From NCBI GenBank assembly GCA_014529385.2, contig CM043951.1:111869469-111933468 (forward strand): a DNA stretch of 64,000 bases. Reading direction: 5' to 3'. The stretch's first letter is position 1. Every line of letters starts with the position of its first letter. Made by a program: the position numbers and the translations under genes. Below, piece after piece: positions 32,461 to 44,705 of this stretch. The stretch is from Adiantum capillus-veneris. Lineage: Eukaryota > Streptophyta > Polypodiopsida > Polypodiales > Pteridaceae. A model generated the notes under the pieces. It was not told the origin of the DNA. It saw nothing but the letters and a program-made list of their open reading frames with translations, and ran no database searches.

Positions 32461-34440
32461 TCGATAAGCTAAGCTAGTGAGTATAGGATGTTAAGAAAAG
32501 AGTAATTTCACTACTAATTTCATCGATTTTTGAGTGTGGGTAACTCAATATTTGGTTTGATTTCATGATTCTTGTGCAAGTAATTGAAGCTAAAATTTGA
32601 GTTATGAATACATCAAATCCCCAATTCCACTAATTTCATACTAACCATTACTAATTTTGCTTCATTTTCATGCTAACTATAATAATTTTATGTTATTTTT
32701 TACTATTTTTTGACTAGCTTCGCTTACCTAACCGCTAAAATTGAAGTGTAATGTATGTTAAATCCCCTTGTAAGAGATGGAATTATCACTCTAATAAAGT
32801 GAATTGTGCTAATTTATGCCTAATTTGATGAAGTTGAGTGTTTGATTTTTGGCCTACAATGGTCAATTTTTGGGCTGATTTGATGGTGCACACCGTCTTC
32901 ACGTGGAGCAAAGAAATATCTTGGAATGTGATTACAATGTAAGTGCACTCACTTGCTCATGTCAATTCTTGATTGATTAATGAGGTTCATTGTGGTCTAA
33001 TTATTTACTTAAATTAGATGTGTAACTGAATTGACCTACACTTTGCACCTAATATTGATTCACTTGGAATGAAATTGATGGTCAAATTTTGACTAATGAA
33101 CTTTATGTGTGTCAAGATAATGCTTAATTCTCATCAAGAATCCATGTGTGTATAAAAATCATTGTGTGTGTAATGCACCAAAGAGGAAAAAAACTGCAAT
33201 AAAACTAAGTGTGTGTGTACCTAATCTTGATTGTCTGCATGCATAGAAATTGATGGAATTTGATGATATGTGAGCATGAAATCATGTAATTGATGTGCAT
33301 GTTAGCCTAATTCAATCATTGGATAATCCTAAATGCCAAAAAATTGGGCAAAATCTGAGTGTGTGTGCCCATCCAAGACCACTTGATTTTCAATGATTGA
33401 TGGTCAATTGAGGCACCTCAAATGGTTTTTGATTGTGAAATTTGCATGAAAAGTGTGTGAAATCATTAGGTATAGCTTAAATGCATTGCCAATTAAGCCA
33501 AATTTGAACTTTTGTGCTTAAATTTTGAATGTGTGCATTGCTTGATTGGGTCAAAATAGTGTTAACTTTTTAGAAATTGAGCATGCATGCATTCAATTAT
33601 GCTTGATCAAGCTTGCAATTTGAGCATTGCAATGTGCAATTGATGGATTTTTTGCATATGATTTTGGTCTAAAGTTGGGTATGTGTGCCTACTCAATGGC
33701 ATTTGCTATTCAAATTGGTGATGTATAATTGGTAGCAATTACCAATTATGATGATTAGTAGACCTAAAGATTGGTGTGTGCATAATTTATCGATTTGGTA
33801 TTTGATATGAATGACTACATTTGTGCATAATTGGGGATGATTTAATGCAATACCAATGAGTTGACGTAACCAAATTGATTTGATAGGGTAAAACTTTTGC
33901 ATTGAACAATGTGCCTATTTGTGGCCCAACTCGAACTACGGGTATAGCTATGATAAACCTAATTAGGGTTGAATGAGCAATTCATTTTGTGATGATGGTT
34001 AAATGTGCTTTGGTTGGTCAAGAAGAAGATAATCACTCAAAATTTTCATAGGCATTTCTCAATTGGTGGATTTGCAAACAAAGCTTTGTGCATGAGTCTA
34101 ACAAATCACCCGTTTGAAGTAAGATGGATAAGAGATTTTGAAATTTTGAAGAGCAATTGACGTAATTTTCATTGTATAATCAAGTGTGCATCTTGCTTTC
34201 ATGTGTGTGTAGAAGGCCACATTATTAACGGCTACAAGCATTGGGAATGGGCTTTATGCATATACAAATCTCAATTACATGGGTATGTTGAATCAAGCAT
34301 AAGAGTGAAAGCAGAATGAATGAGAACTCAAAATGTCTGTGCTTAACACAAGGGTGAAAATTGAAATAAAGGTCTAGAGTTTGTGTATTCAAAAAATGGT
34401 TAAAAGGAGGAATAAGATCCTAGTGGTGTTGCATGGATCC
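32461..34440 (+). other. gypsy leader-like AT-rich region, no gene
   Basis: Nearly 2 kb of AT-rich sequence with many short GTGTGTG runs and no coding frame of note on either strand. By position it is the leader of the old gypsy element whose LTR ends at 32440; its gag was not found. The right limit is arbitrary. Confidence 0.45.
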
Positions 34441-34494
34441 ACACACACACAAAATAAGTGTGGAAACACTTTTATGGCCCGACACGTTTTCCCT

Positions 34495-35538
34495 CTACAC
34501 CCATGCCCGACCGCAAAAAGTGTCAGAGCGCATTGATTTCTGGCGCGCAAGCACTGTATGAAGTTGCAGCTGAATGTTGTTGTAGGCAGCGCCCTGAAGC
34601 AAGTGCAAGAGGGTGTGCAGCTCGCAGGCCTTCTCCTTGCTAAAGAAGCCGGGAATTTGATTTGCTTCGGCCGTTGCCGCCTCTATGTGCACCGTAGTAT
34701 TGCTTATAATTGCTTCATGGCGCTGGCAGCTAGGGTTAGTTGTAGCTAATTCCAGGGCTAGGCTTGCATGATGAAGAGGCGCTCGGGTTGCAGATGCCTC
34801 ATCAATATGCGTATCACCAGCAGCTGAGCCCACCTTATAAATGCACACCTTCTTGCTAGGCACAATATTATCGCCTGCTCGTCCGTGTGCGATCAGACCT
34901 GCGCTCTCTAGCTGTATTAAAGCGGACCTCTTCTTTGATGCTGGAATTTGTATGCCCAGCTTTCTGGCTTGTCGAAGCTGAAAAAAATCCAGTTCTTGCT
35001 CATCCTGCTTCGTCGCAAGCCCCCATTCCTCCTCCTTCACCTTCGCACGTTCCTGCTGCGCATTTTTCTTGGCACGCTGGCGCTCCTCACGAGTTGAGAA
35101 GGCGGGGTTCACACGTAGCTGCTGCCCCTTGCAGATGGCCACGCCAATTTGGTTGCGTTGCGCGCTGCCAGCCGTCTCCACGTCGCTAAACTGGCAGAAA
35201 CCTTGTGGCGGCCTGAGGCGCTGTCCACCACCAGCCGGAAACACGCAACAGGCCCAAACACTGAAAGAACCTCTGCCAGCTCCTCCTCCGTCGTATACTT
35301 GGGGATGTTTCCACGAACACGCGCGCTCCCACATCCTTTTTGCGGTCTGACACTTTTTGATTTGGATTGGAGGGCACACACATCCATACTCACACACACT
35401 CTCTCGCCTGGCTACTTGCTCGTCGTGACCCCACCCAGTTGCCTTGCCCGTTTTGGTGCACACCCCACAAGCCAAGCCATAGATGCGGCTCTCATGGACT
35501 CGACAACCCCTGACTCCCTTGCTACCCATGAAATCCAC
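34495..35538 (-). pseudogene. RRM gene fragment of CstF-64 type, frameshifted
   Basis: Two minus-strand frames together give one RNA-recognition motif. In frame one (35399-35205) are RGNIPKYTTEEELAEVLSVF and GPVACFRLVVD, the RNP2 half. In the other frame (from about 35210) is GFCQFSDVETAGSAQRNQIG..GQQLRV, the RNP1 half. The wording (GPV..FRLV, GFC.F.D.ETA.SA.RN) is that of cleavage stimulation factor 64, which binds the GU-rich element of pre-mRNA during 3'-end formation. A small deletion at the junction shifts the frame and removes part of RNP1. Downstream is a Lys/Glu/Gln-rich helix (REERQRAKKNAQQERAKVKE) and a tail I do not recognise. Probably a decayed duplicate or retrocopy. Confidence 0.6.
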
Positions 35539-35549
35539 TTGCTTTAAAG

Positions 35550-35999
35550 TGTTGATGACTCTGCTCTCTTGCCTTTACAATGCTACTGAGAACACCCCAC
35601 GTCACACACACAAAATCTCTCAAGGCCTATCGACCTGCTTTGTAGCACGATGCATACGCGGCGTTACCATAGCACATAAGCAGTTTCCTTCCAAACCCTG
35701 CTACAGCCTAATGAGCTTGCAACTTGGCATGCCTTCAAAAGCTCACAAGTCACAACACACACACACACTCACTGTCTCTCTTCCAATTCCAGAGTCGCAC
35801 GCGTTGCTCTTGCACTGGTTGTTGGACCCACACACACACACACTAAAGCAGCCACCTTGTCTCTTTCCTAGCTGCTATCGGGTAATACCTGCACAATATA
35901 CACAACCCACTGCCTGGAACTTGACACACACACACACAAGCTCCCATTCTTGCAAAGTCCTCGACTCACAGAAGATATCCATGCCCAGCTTGAGTCAAT

Positions 36000-36042
<43 letters not shown>

Positions 36043-36345
36043 CTGACTCCGCCACACAACCCACCAAGCTTGGCTACATCAACACACACACCCTGTTCAA
36101 CTAGAAGCCAAACCAAGGTCGGCTACCATATGTAGTACAAGCCAAACAATACACTCACACACCCATGATGCCCTGTGGACCTGCCTGGCTTGCTGGCTCA
36201 TTCCAGCCTTAAAAAATGGCTTGTGACACCCTGACTCGGCTTGTCTCACACTCCATCACACGCCCATGAGTTTTTCCATCACACCCTGACTCGGCTTGTC
36301 TCGCACAGCTGCATCCCGCAGAGCATTAAAAATTGAAATAAAACA
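35550..36345. other. simple-repeat-rich spacer, no gene
   Basis: Short (CA)n runs at about 35605, 35757, 35831 and 35925, and a (CT)n run at about 36001-36040. A 25-30 bp phrase, CACCCTGACTCGGCTTGTCTC, appears near 36227 and again near 36284. No gene recognised. Confidence 0.6.
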
Positions 36346-36362
36346 AAAAGTTCTTGTTTTTT

Positions 36363-36981
36363 TGAAGAGAGTGTAAATTGAATATTAGAGACAAACAGAA
36401 AAGAGATACAAAGGATCCTCAGGAGGGGGGAGGATCATCCCCAGACAAAAGTCATATACAATCTTTCATTCTGAATCTGATTGGGGAGTAGAATCTGGGA
36501 ATCACTTTATCCCATAGCTGCCATCTCAATGATTTTTGAAGAGAGGTAATACTGTTCTCCTTAGAGAAAACTTGGTTAACCTCAAGACACAGATTTGTAG
36601 CTATTTTGAACATATCATGAAGGAGCAGCTGAAATGGGAAGGAAGAGGGTTCTCCAAAAACAGCAGAATTTCTCTCAAGCCATATGTACCAGATTATAGC
36701 ACCTCTCCATTTGTTCCATAGGGGAACATCTAGACCTTTGCAATCCCCCAAGAGAAAGTCTCTATATCCCAGAATCCTGTTAGTGACAAGCTTAGCCAGC
36801 TTGAGAAGTATACAAGATATCCTTTTGTTACTTCTGCAGTTAAGGAACAAGTGAGGACAGTCCTCTATGGCTGCTTTGCACCTGCAGCAGATCCCATTGC
36901 TTACTCCAATCCTGACAGCTCTGGCACCAGTCCATATGCCTTGATGCATCAGCAGCCAGAGCAGTACACTATGCTTACATT
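36363..36981 (-). mobile_element. 5'-truncated LINE (L1-type) insertion
   Basis: The minus strand encodes a reverse-transcriptase zinc-binding domain (zf-RVT): LLMHQGIWTG, then C-x2-C...DCPHLFLNC, followed by LWNKWRGAIIWYIWLERN, typical of the C-terminus of plant L1 ORF2. The frame is open from 36949 to the stop near 36452. Sixteen bases, AAAGTTCTTGTTTTTT, flank the insert (36347-36362 and 36982-36997), and extra T residues at the left represent the poly(A) tail. Target duplication, tail and 5' truncation are the signature of target-primed reverse transcription. Confidence 0.85.
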
Positions 36982-36997
36982 AAAGTTCTTGTTTTTT

Positions 36998-37510
36998 AAT
37001 GGAATACAAGGGGCTTCTCACCACCCTCCTTCAAAAGAGGGAAAACAAAAGAAAACCAAATCGTGTCTTTTAGATGTTTTAAATGACCTTATGCCGGAGT
37101 TGGCCTTTGCCACAGAAAAGGAAAGAATACTCCGTGATGCTTGGTCAAAGAGTGTGCTTTAAACTTTGGGCTTGGCATTGCTTGTTATAATTTTGTGCTT
37201 GATTTGAATGTAAAAACCACGCAAAACACTAAATTTGAGCATTTTGATAGCCAAAAGGCATAAAAAAGGTCAGAACTAAGCGAAGGGAGACCTTGGGTAG
37301 CCACTAAACCCCATATTTGCCTGGACTTGACTGTGCTACAACTTGAATTCATTAGCAAAGGTCAGAAGCAAGGAAAGGGAGACCTTGGGAAGCCTCTAAA
37401 CCCCTATTCGCTTGGTTTTGACTCCACTACATGACTTGTAATTACATCATCACACGGGTCTCTGATGTTAGTTAATAGGAGATGCTAAAGTCCCGACCTT
37501 ATGGATGCAC
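36998..37510. repeat. spacer containing a 93-bp tandem duplication
   Basis: 37265-37344 and 37358-37439 are two copies of a segment starting AAAGGTCAGAA and including GGGAGACCTTGGG, CTAAACCCC and ending in a CTACA..ACTTG motif, offset about 93 bp. Nothing else was recognised before copia D begins. Confidence 0.75.
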
Positions 37511-39515
37511 TGCTGGAGCTATATATGGCTCACTCTACTCAACTTGGTCTCACCTATATATTTGTATGTGCTCGTCAATATGAATCAGTCTTTGGGAGCG
37601 TACATGATGTGTCTCTTGTCTTGTCTCTCTCTCTTTCTATCTACATCTCAACGTGGTATCAGAGTGGTAACGATCACACGCGGATTCAATTCATGGTGAC
37701 AAAACAGTATGTGTATGTGATTCGCATGTAAGATTCAAAATTGCTCCAAATTTTATTTTGAGGATTGATTCTTGCTAATTTGGTTGTTTTGTGTTAAGAA
37801 GAATATGATTAGTGTTTTTTGTGGTGTTTGTTGCTAATGGATATAATGAATCATTGATTACATTTTCTTGTTGATTTGTTTTTTGACACCCTGAGGGGGT
37901 CTTTTGCTCAAATTTTGAAGAAACAGGAAAAGCGAAATGGAGTGCAGCACAATGGCAGTGGTACTTTTCATCCAAAACTTGTTTGTCTCCTCGATCTCTT
38001 TGATTTGAGTTCTAGGTTTGCGTCAATCGGAGTTCGCTATAGACAGTTATGATGTTTTTACTGTAATTGAACTTGACGCAGCTTTCGTCCTCGTGCCTCT
38101 TCGTGAAGCGTCCGTGATCCTTTTTCTAATTTTGACATCAACTTTTTTGAGCAAATTTAACTTTTTGCTATTCATATCATGGCCATCAATCTTGCCTCTT
38201 ACGTCACTCTATTTTGAGAACTCTTTTATTATTAACATCTCCTTTTCCTTGATTTTTTGGGTGACATCTCTCACATCTTTGGACGTTTATTGAGCATCTT
38301 GCTTGCGTTTATCGTTGACAGAACACAATCGTTATATTTCTCTCATTCTTAATTGTAGCCTTCACCATATATGGTGCGCAGATTCTGCTATCTTATCTTA
38401 TATGTCTTCTCGCAACCAGATATGGCTATGACTATTCTCGTCAATGGCTTTCCTTATGGCCAGTGTTTTGTTCCTCCTTTCCAAGGCCGAGGATTTTGAA
38501 GCTAGAAAGCAAAGATGTTGTTAATTCTTGAAGGCGATGAACTCTCTCACGTTGTTTTTGGAAATCGTGTTTGTACGCCTCAGCCTGTTGATACGGATCG
38601 TGATAACATGGTTATCATTGAAGGACATATATTTAAAGATTGGAATGTTGTGTATACGGATTAGCAATGACGTGATAAATCAACTCGTCGGTATATTGTT
38701 TTTGCTCTTACTAAATCCCTTTTGCTTGATATGTATGAACTATCTACTTTCCAATACGTATGGAAGTACCTTATTACAAACTTTAAGAAGAAACCTGTTA
38801 CAAAAATACTTTATTTGAGAGGGTTGCTTTTTAACAAGTTACAATATGAAGTTGGTATTACCATGACGGGACATATTGAGTCTTTCAAATCTATTATTAA
38901 TCAACTTGCTACTGCCGGTGATCCTGTTCCACAACAACAACTGATTACACTTCTTCTTGATACGGTGAAGGAATCCTCTTATGATAACATTGTTACTATT
39001 CTCTCTAATAAAGATGGTCTTGATTTCGACCAAGCCTATATGTCTTTAATTGAATACTCTCAATGTCAAGAACGATGTAATCCTGGTCATGATACACCTA
39101 TGATTTCACAAGAGGAGATTGAGTCACAACAGATAGAACGTGCCTTTTATGCTCGAGGCGTCCATTTCAACGAGGAAACCGCAGAGGTGGCCGTCGCCGT
39201 AATATTTTCTCTCGTCTTTAATTTCCTAATAAGAAATGTTCTTACTACTACAGAAATGTCCATACTAAAGATGATTGTTGGGCAAGTCAATATGATGGAC
39301 ACAATATTACCACGAAACAACCACGTTTATCTATAGAGTCTTCTTCTTCCTCTTGTGAATATTGTGGATGATCTGATCATCCCACTCATATATGCTATAA
39401 GCGTCGATTCAACATAGATCATAGTAGAGCATTTGCTACTAAGCATCGAAACAATATTGTACCAGAAACAAGCTGCATCCTATGTTCAATTGCTCCAGAC
39501 AAAATACTTCATGTA
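37511..39515 (+). mobile_element. Ty1/copia copy D, older, truncated
   Basis: It begins with a diverged 143-bp LTR (37511-37653, TGCTGGAGC...CTCAACG, both ends mutated) and primer site TGGTATCAGAGT, then the leader and gag of the same family as copies A-C. It stops abruptly at 39515 inside the protease-upstream region (TACTTCATGTA), where a TGTTG...-starting sequence, the putative gypsy LTR, takes over. The rest of the copy was not found in the window. Divergence from A-C is clearly higher than among them. Confidence 0.9.
38422..39515 (+). pseudogene. copia D gag, heavily degraded
   Basis: ATG 38422 matches the gag start of the sister copies. Stops appear soon after (TGA near 38498, TAG near 38662), and frameshifts surround the zinc-knuckle region: a base lost near 39152 and a 4-bp loss near 39296. 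Recognisable gag residues run LPTS-like to EYSQRQE-like. The second knuckle keeps CEYCG but is followed by a stop (TGATCTGATC). Confidence 0.85.
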
Positions 39516-41534
39516 TGTTGTGAAAAAAAAGGTCTTGCCAGAAAAGCACCGAGCTTTTGGCTGTGAGAGTTTGTGAAAGAGCTCTAAAAACTATATGAAG
39601 GAGTTAAATCATAGATTCCATGAAGTTTAGGGTTTGGAAGGAAGTGCAATCAAGAAGCCCCACTCTTTCTCCCTTGCACTCACACACTCAAAGAAAGAAT
39701 ATAGAAGAGAATATCAAAACAACACATAGATACAAAGATCAAGGCTATGGTCATATTGTATTACGGGTAATATAAAAGGGTTAATAGAGGAGTTAATGGC
39801 ATTCAATCTTTACCGACCAAACAGGCTACGAATTGTTCTTTGGAATTGTAGTTTTGCGCTTACCATAATATATATGTTTTGTCTAGTGATTGGGATTAAT
39901 TGTGTGTACAAATCCTCTTGGTTCATAGCAAGATAACTACACTTACGTTAAAAAAAAAATTATAGTTTATAAGAGGTAGTATGATGGGATCCGGTGAAAG
40001 AAGTATTTCATTGAGCTTTCCTGGGCCAAAGTAAAAACACTGTTGAAAGTGTATTTTACTGATAATTCATATGTTAATCCTAATAGATCGCACAGAGTGG
40101 AAGTGATAGAAATTTTCATCATGTGTATTATTCATCTAAGATAGTATGTGAGAAATTTAGATATGAGAGAAGTGAAGAGATGAGAAGTTTCCCTCCCAAG
40201 CCCTATTCTTACACGTAGGCAATAAGGATACTGTGAAGAGAGATGTACTTGTAGCAAAGAGGACCTATAATTTGTAGAGAGAATGAATTTCTAGAGTGAG
40301 AGAGATAGGTTTGGCTAGAGAGGAAGATGAAATTAGAGATATATGTTGGATTAGAGATATAACGTTGGATTAGAGTTGAAAAAGAAACCAACAAAATATC
40401 AAAGTAAAACACATCTTACTTGACAAACTCTCGGGAGTTGTTCACCATTATGATGGTGAGAGAACAAGAGGAAAGACTTCAACTTTGATTGATGCACCAA
40501 GTTCAAGACCTTATTTGATTATACTTGATCTTGCAAGGATAGCCTACAAGTATGGCTAGTTTTCCTCTAGGAGCAAGTGTAGGCTTACGCTTATGTTAAT
40601 GGCTAAGTACAACTAGGAACAATCCTCTCACTCACTCATGGATCATCTCATGAATTGATTTAATGGTTTTCAAGAAATAAGAGGTTACCTTTTAGAGGTG
40701 AAGGGAATCCCCAAGGGTTTACACAAGAAGAGAAGAGCTAGTTTGAACAGAAACTGGCAAAGTTTGAAATGAGTTGTCACTGCATGATGTGGGCAGACTG
40801 GGGTCCAGTATTTTGATCATATCTCCTCAACCATGGCTCCAAATAAGAAAGTAGATATATGGGCAAAAAATTCATCTCAGTAGCTACGACTCCCATTCTA
40901 TATATTTTTTCCAATTCAGATTGGAGCCTTGTGTAAAACATCATCAAAATAGGGTACATTTTTTGCAGCAAAAGTCTTCTTGTGGTCCCCTTAACCTAAA
41001 CTTCTATTTGATTCCAATGACACCTCATGCCATATGAGATCATGACATTTCTCCTTGACAAAGTTTTGTAAACATGCCATGCTTGAAATAATGCATTAAA
41101 ATAGGTGTATCTTTGAAAATCATGCGACCTAGTGTCCCACTAGGATTTGATTCCTTTCTAGTAGCTATTAAAAAGAGATATATGAAAAATATAAAAAATA
41201 CATAGAATATATATATATATATATATATTGAAAGTTACCCTAGATATAGTATCTAGCTAGGGTATGAGATAATAATGAGATAGTAGAAAAAAAGAATCAA
41301 TACTTTTTTCCCCAAGTTAAAGAGGCGGAGCTATTGATACTTTTTCCATAGTACTTTTTGATGGTTAAGTAAGAATATGTTACGCTTGAGATAAATAATA
41401 GGATGAGATAGAAAGCTTATTATTATACTTAGATATGCATATGAACATTATAAGAAACATAATTATGTATCTAAAAAGTTACAAGATAGATCTTGTAGCA
41501 TGCATTCCCACTATGTACGTGTCACAGCACGACA
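39516..41534 (-). repeat. putative 3' LTR of reverse-oriented gypsy remnant
   Basis: On the minus strand it would start TGTCGTGCTGTGACACGTAC at 41534, right after a purine-rich tract, and end TTTTTTTTCACAACA at 39516, exactly where copia D breaks off. TGTYGTG...CACRACA are short inverted ends. At about 2.0 kb it is long but within the plant gypsy range. No second LTR is present to compare, so the limits rest on ends, polypurine tract and the copia D break point. It contains an (AT)n run near 41210-41230. Confidence 0.5.
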
Positions 41535-41546
41535 TTCACCCCGCTA
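41535..41546 (-). other. polypurine tract of the reverse-oriented gypsy
   Basis: Read on the minus strand, TAGCGGGGTGAA lies between the integrase stop (about 58 bp away) and the LTR start TGTCGTG. Confidence 0.5.
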
Positions 41547-41591
41547 AACCTGCACATCTTCCGGTATGTGCCACATTCTCTCTTTGTAAGA

Positions 41592-43660
41592 TCAGCCCTC
41601 TTGTACATCTAACTTGCTTTCGTCTGCACTGGATAATTTCAAAGCTTCATCTTCACTTTGATCTTCACCTATGTTTTGCTCTTCCTCCTCATCAACATCT
41701 TCTGGATCATTGTCTCCTCTTCTCTTAGACATTTTGATATTTTTTTCCTGCGCAATGGAAATTTTTACTTTTGTACCATCTAGTTCAGACAAGCTATAAG
41801 TATTAGTTTCATGTACATGCTTTACAACATACGGTCCAAACCATCTTTTTGAGAACTTACACATGACTGTGTGCTGGTTATCAAGGCTACTATCATACAC
41901 TAAAACCCAGTCACCTTTGTCAATTTCTTTGCTCCTGAGCCGATGTCGCTTATCAAGTAGTCCTTGTTTTTTAACCTTGCATTTTTTTAGTTGTTCTTTT
42001 GAAACCTCGATGTCTCCTGGTCTTCTCTCTAGTTTCCTTATATGCAATGCAAGGAGACCTTCCCTGCTAAGCCCCTCTTTCCAAGGTAGTACATTCCATG
42101 TGGGAATTGTATCTTCAATCGGCATCACTGGCTTTTGACCATACATTATCTCCGTAGGCATGTAGCCAGCTATTGAGCTATGTGTTGTACGATCAGCCCA
42201 TAAAGCATATGGTAACTTTTTTGGCCATTCACCAACTCTTCCTTCACAAGACTTGGCCAAAGCTTTTATGATAGGAGGATGCCCTCTTTCACTCTTTCCA
42301 TTGCCTTCAGGGTTGTAAGCTGTAGTAAGAGAAAGCTTGATTCCTAATCTGGAAAAGAACTCCCTTGCTTCCTCGGCATCCAGTTCACCTCTATCTGCAA
42401 TGATCTTTCCCACACAACCATGACGGAAAATCACCTCATTAAGAAGGAATTTGCATACAGCTTCTGTGGTTTTTTCTCTTAATGCTCGCTCTTCAACCTG
42501 GTTAGTTAGGTCCTCTCATGCAAGAACCAAGTATCTCATCTGCAAAGTCCTAAAGGCATTGTGACTAGATCCACAACCCATTTATAGTGCATGGCCAGTG
42601 GATATGTAGGGTGCAATCCACACAATGTTGGACATTTGAATACATTTGACAAGTTAGACACGACTCTACAAATTGAGATACATATTTATACATACCCTCC
42701 CACTAGTATTTTTCTTTCAACTTGGAGAATGTTGCCCACACACCCCTATTTCCAACCCATAAACTCTCATGAAACTCTTGCATGAGCTTTATTTGAGTCT
42801 CTTTTTTACATATAACCCGTTGTGGTATTGCACCCTTTTGTTTAGGATTCTTCCACAAGTAACCATCCCTCAAAAACTACCCATATGCTTTCCTGCGTGT
42901 ATCCTCCTGAATTCGTGTTCAGACCAATCATCCTGTTTTGCTAGAGTACTCAAATAGCTTCCAATAAGAATCCAATCACCTTCATAAATCTCTTTCAAGG
43001 AAAATTCAAGTAGATTAGACATGTAAACATTGTTACCTTTCAAATGAGACTTTGTGCCTACATCATCTCTATCGCCAATCATTTGTGACTCATCTTCATA
43101 CCTTGCCCTTGATAGCATATCTGCCACTCTATTGTCTTTACCTGCAATGCACTTAAATTTGGGATCTAAGAGCTTAATGTATGCAATCCACCACAACAAA
43201 GCAATGTCTGGCGTTGAGCAGCTTGTAATCATCCCAAGAAGTGGTAGACAATCTATTTCTACAACCACACATGCACCGATTAGGTACTCTTTCCCATTTT
43301 TCAAGGTTGTAACCATACCCCATAGCTCTCTCTTTATTTGTGAATGATGTTAGCTTTGTATGGTAGCCATAATTCATATGCACACTATGTAGACCAAAAA
43401 GGGAAAGAATACAAAAAGGATCAACCAGTGTTTGAATAGCCCACATAACAGCTCATAGAAGTGCGTCTAGTGATAGATCAGAAAGGATGGTTCATTTCAA
43501 AGGAAAGAATCTATTATAGCCCATCCTCTCTAGAGCTGAACTATATTACCAGAGTGAACCCAGAAATCTCTTCAGAGCCAAATTCTCCTGCATTAGAAAC
43601 TAAGCTTCGATGTTGTGACCAAAAATAGCATATACTTTGACCAAAATAGTCGTAGATATA
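41592..43660 (-). pseudogene. Ty3/gypsy RT end, RNase H and integrase remnant
   Basis: Order on the minus strand: traces of the RT C-terminus near 43600 (LKRFLGSLW), RNase H (43320-43100: LIGACVVVEIDCLPLLGMI, then FKCIAGKDNRVADMLSRARY), the integrase H2C2 zinc finger (42770-42650: EFHES, CLTCQMY), and the integrase core and C-part (42434-41592: IIADRG for the second Asp, AYNPEGNGKSERGH for the Glu, GDWVLVYD, KFSKRWFGPYVV). RNase H before integrase is diagnostic of Ty3/gypsy. Stops and frameshifts lie in the finger and in the RT/RH joint, while the 280-residue integrase end is open. The first catalytic Asp lies in the broken stretch near 42590. Confidence 0.85.
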
Positions 43661-43799
43661 GACGAGAGTCTAGCATCTATGATGCCTTGGGTCCTGAAAC
43701 CACATAAGCTCATATCATAGGAGACCCATGGGATAGACAATATCAGGGAAAAGATAATGCTATCTACAGCTTCACTTGGGGAATAATCTATCATGCTTC

Positions 43800-44705
43800 A
43801 TTGAGATATATGGAAACTATGCAGAAGGTTTACAGATGGCAAACATCAATTGTGCTATCCAAATTTTTCGTTCACAATCCCAAAAGGTAAGACTCAACTA
43901 GAGCCAAACAGTTTTGAGCTCTCACAATGAAGCATGCTATAGTGAGCACCCTACAAAGAGGGGAGCTGCAAATTCATCAAGCTCAGCTCTAGTGCCAGAA
44001 AATGCTACACGAGGGTGAAAGCATGAATAGGTGGAAACCTATATATGTGATATAATTAAATAGCATAGCATGACATTGGGGGTGTGGTCACTGGTGCCAT
44101 ATTTCAGGCGTCCAAATTTATATTCTAAAAAATGTTATACTGAAAAATTCAGCCTTCACACACCCACTTTGTTTCATGAGTAGTTAGCAGTTTCAAACAC
44201 CATGCCCCCCCCCGACCCCCCGCCCCTCTCTCTCACGCGCGCATGCTCAAGGTCTACTATGCTTAGAGCTACCACTATGCAAGCTTGGCTGCTTCAAGGA
44301 CGATTGCAGTAACCGCCCTCTTCTCTTCGAGGTATGTCTTTCCCATTGAACATGTACACTCTCTACTGCTTGAGCACGTGCGCCCCACCTGGGATCATTT
44401 AGCTACATTAAGCTGCATTTGGAGCTGCATGAATGCCACACCTTGCTCATTTGCAACAAGAGGCGAGCAAAACCTAATGCTGCTCCTAGCTGCATGAGAG
44501 GACATAGACTCGTGAGGTAATTTTCTAGTCCACAAGCTGCATGCAACCTTGGGGCAAATCCCATAGCACATCGCCTTGGATGCCTTTCTTACAAGAGCAG
44601 GCCCATGAAGTTCTTGTTTCTTTTTAGCAGGGATGATAAGCGAGGGCACACCACATCTCATAAGTTCATTAGATGATGCGCAAGTATATCACTTAAGACT
44701 GCATC
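43800..44705. other. interval without a recognised gene
   Basis: Contains a C-rich run (44204-44226, CCCCCCCCCGACCCCCCGCCCC) followed by CTCTCTCT and CGCGCG. A minus-strand frame at 44661-44395 (KKKQELHGPALVRKASKAM...) reads like protein but matches no family I know. The left border of the 44.7-55.2 kb unit may lie here; I found no convincing terminal repeat. Confidence 0.4.

Noticed and set aside
32184-32477. 97-residue open frame across the gypsy LTR end
   Set aside because: It spans the LTR boundary and primer site and matches no family.
34458-35547. Plus-strand frames overlapping the RRM region
   Set aside because: They are shadows of the minus-strand RRM frames and lack any domain signal.
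37511-37653. Copia D LTR considered as a solo LTR
   Set aside because: The primer site, leader and gag follow it directly, so it is the 5' LTR of a truncated element.
44395-44661. Minus-strand 88-residue frame with KKKQELHGPALVRKASKAM
   Set aside because: It looks protein-like but I recognise no family, it has no supporting neighbours, and there is no splice context.
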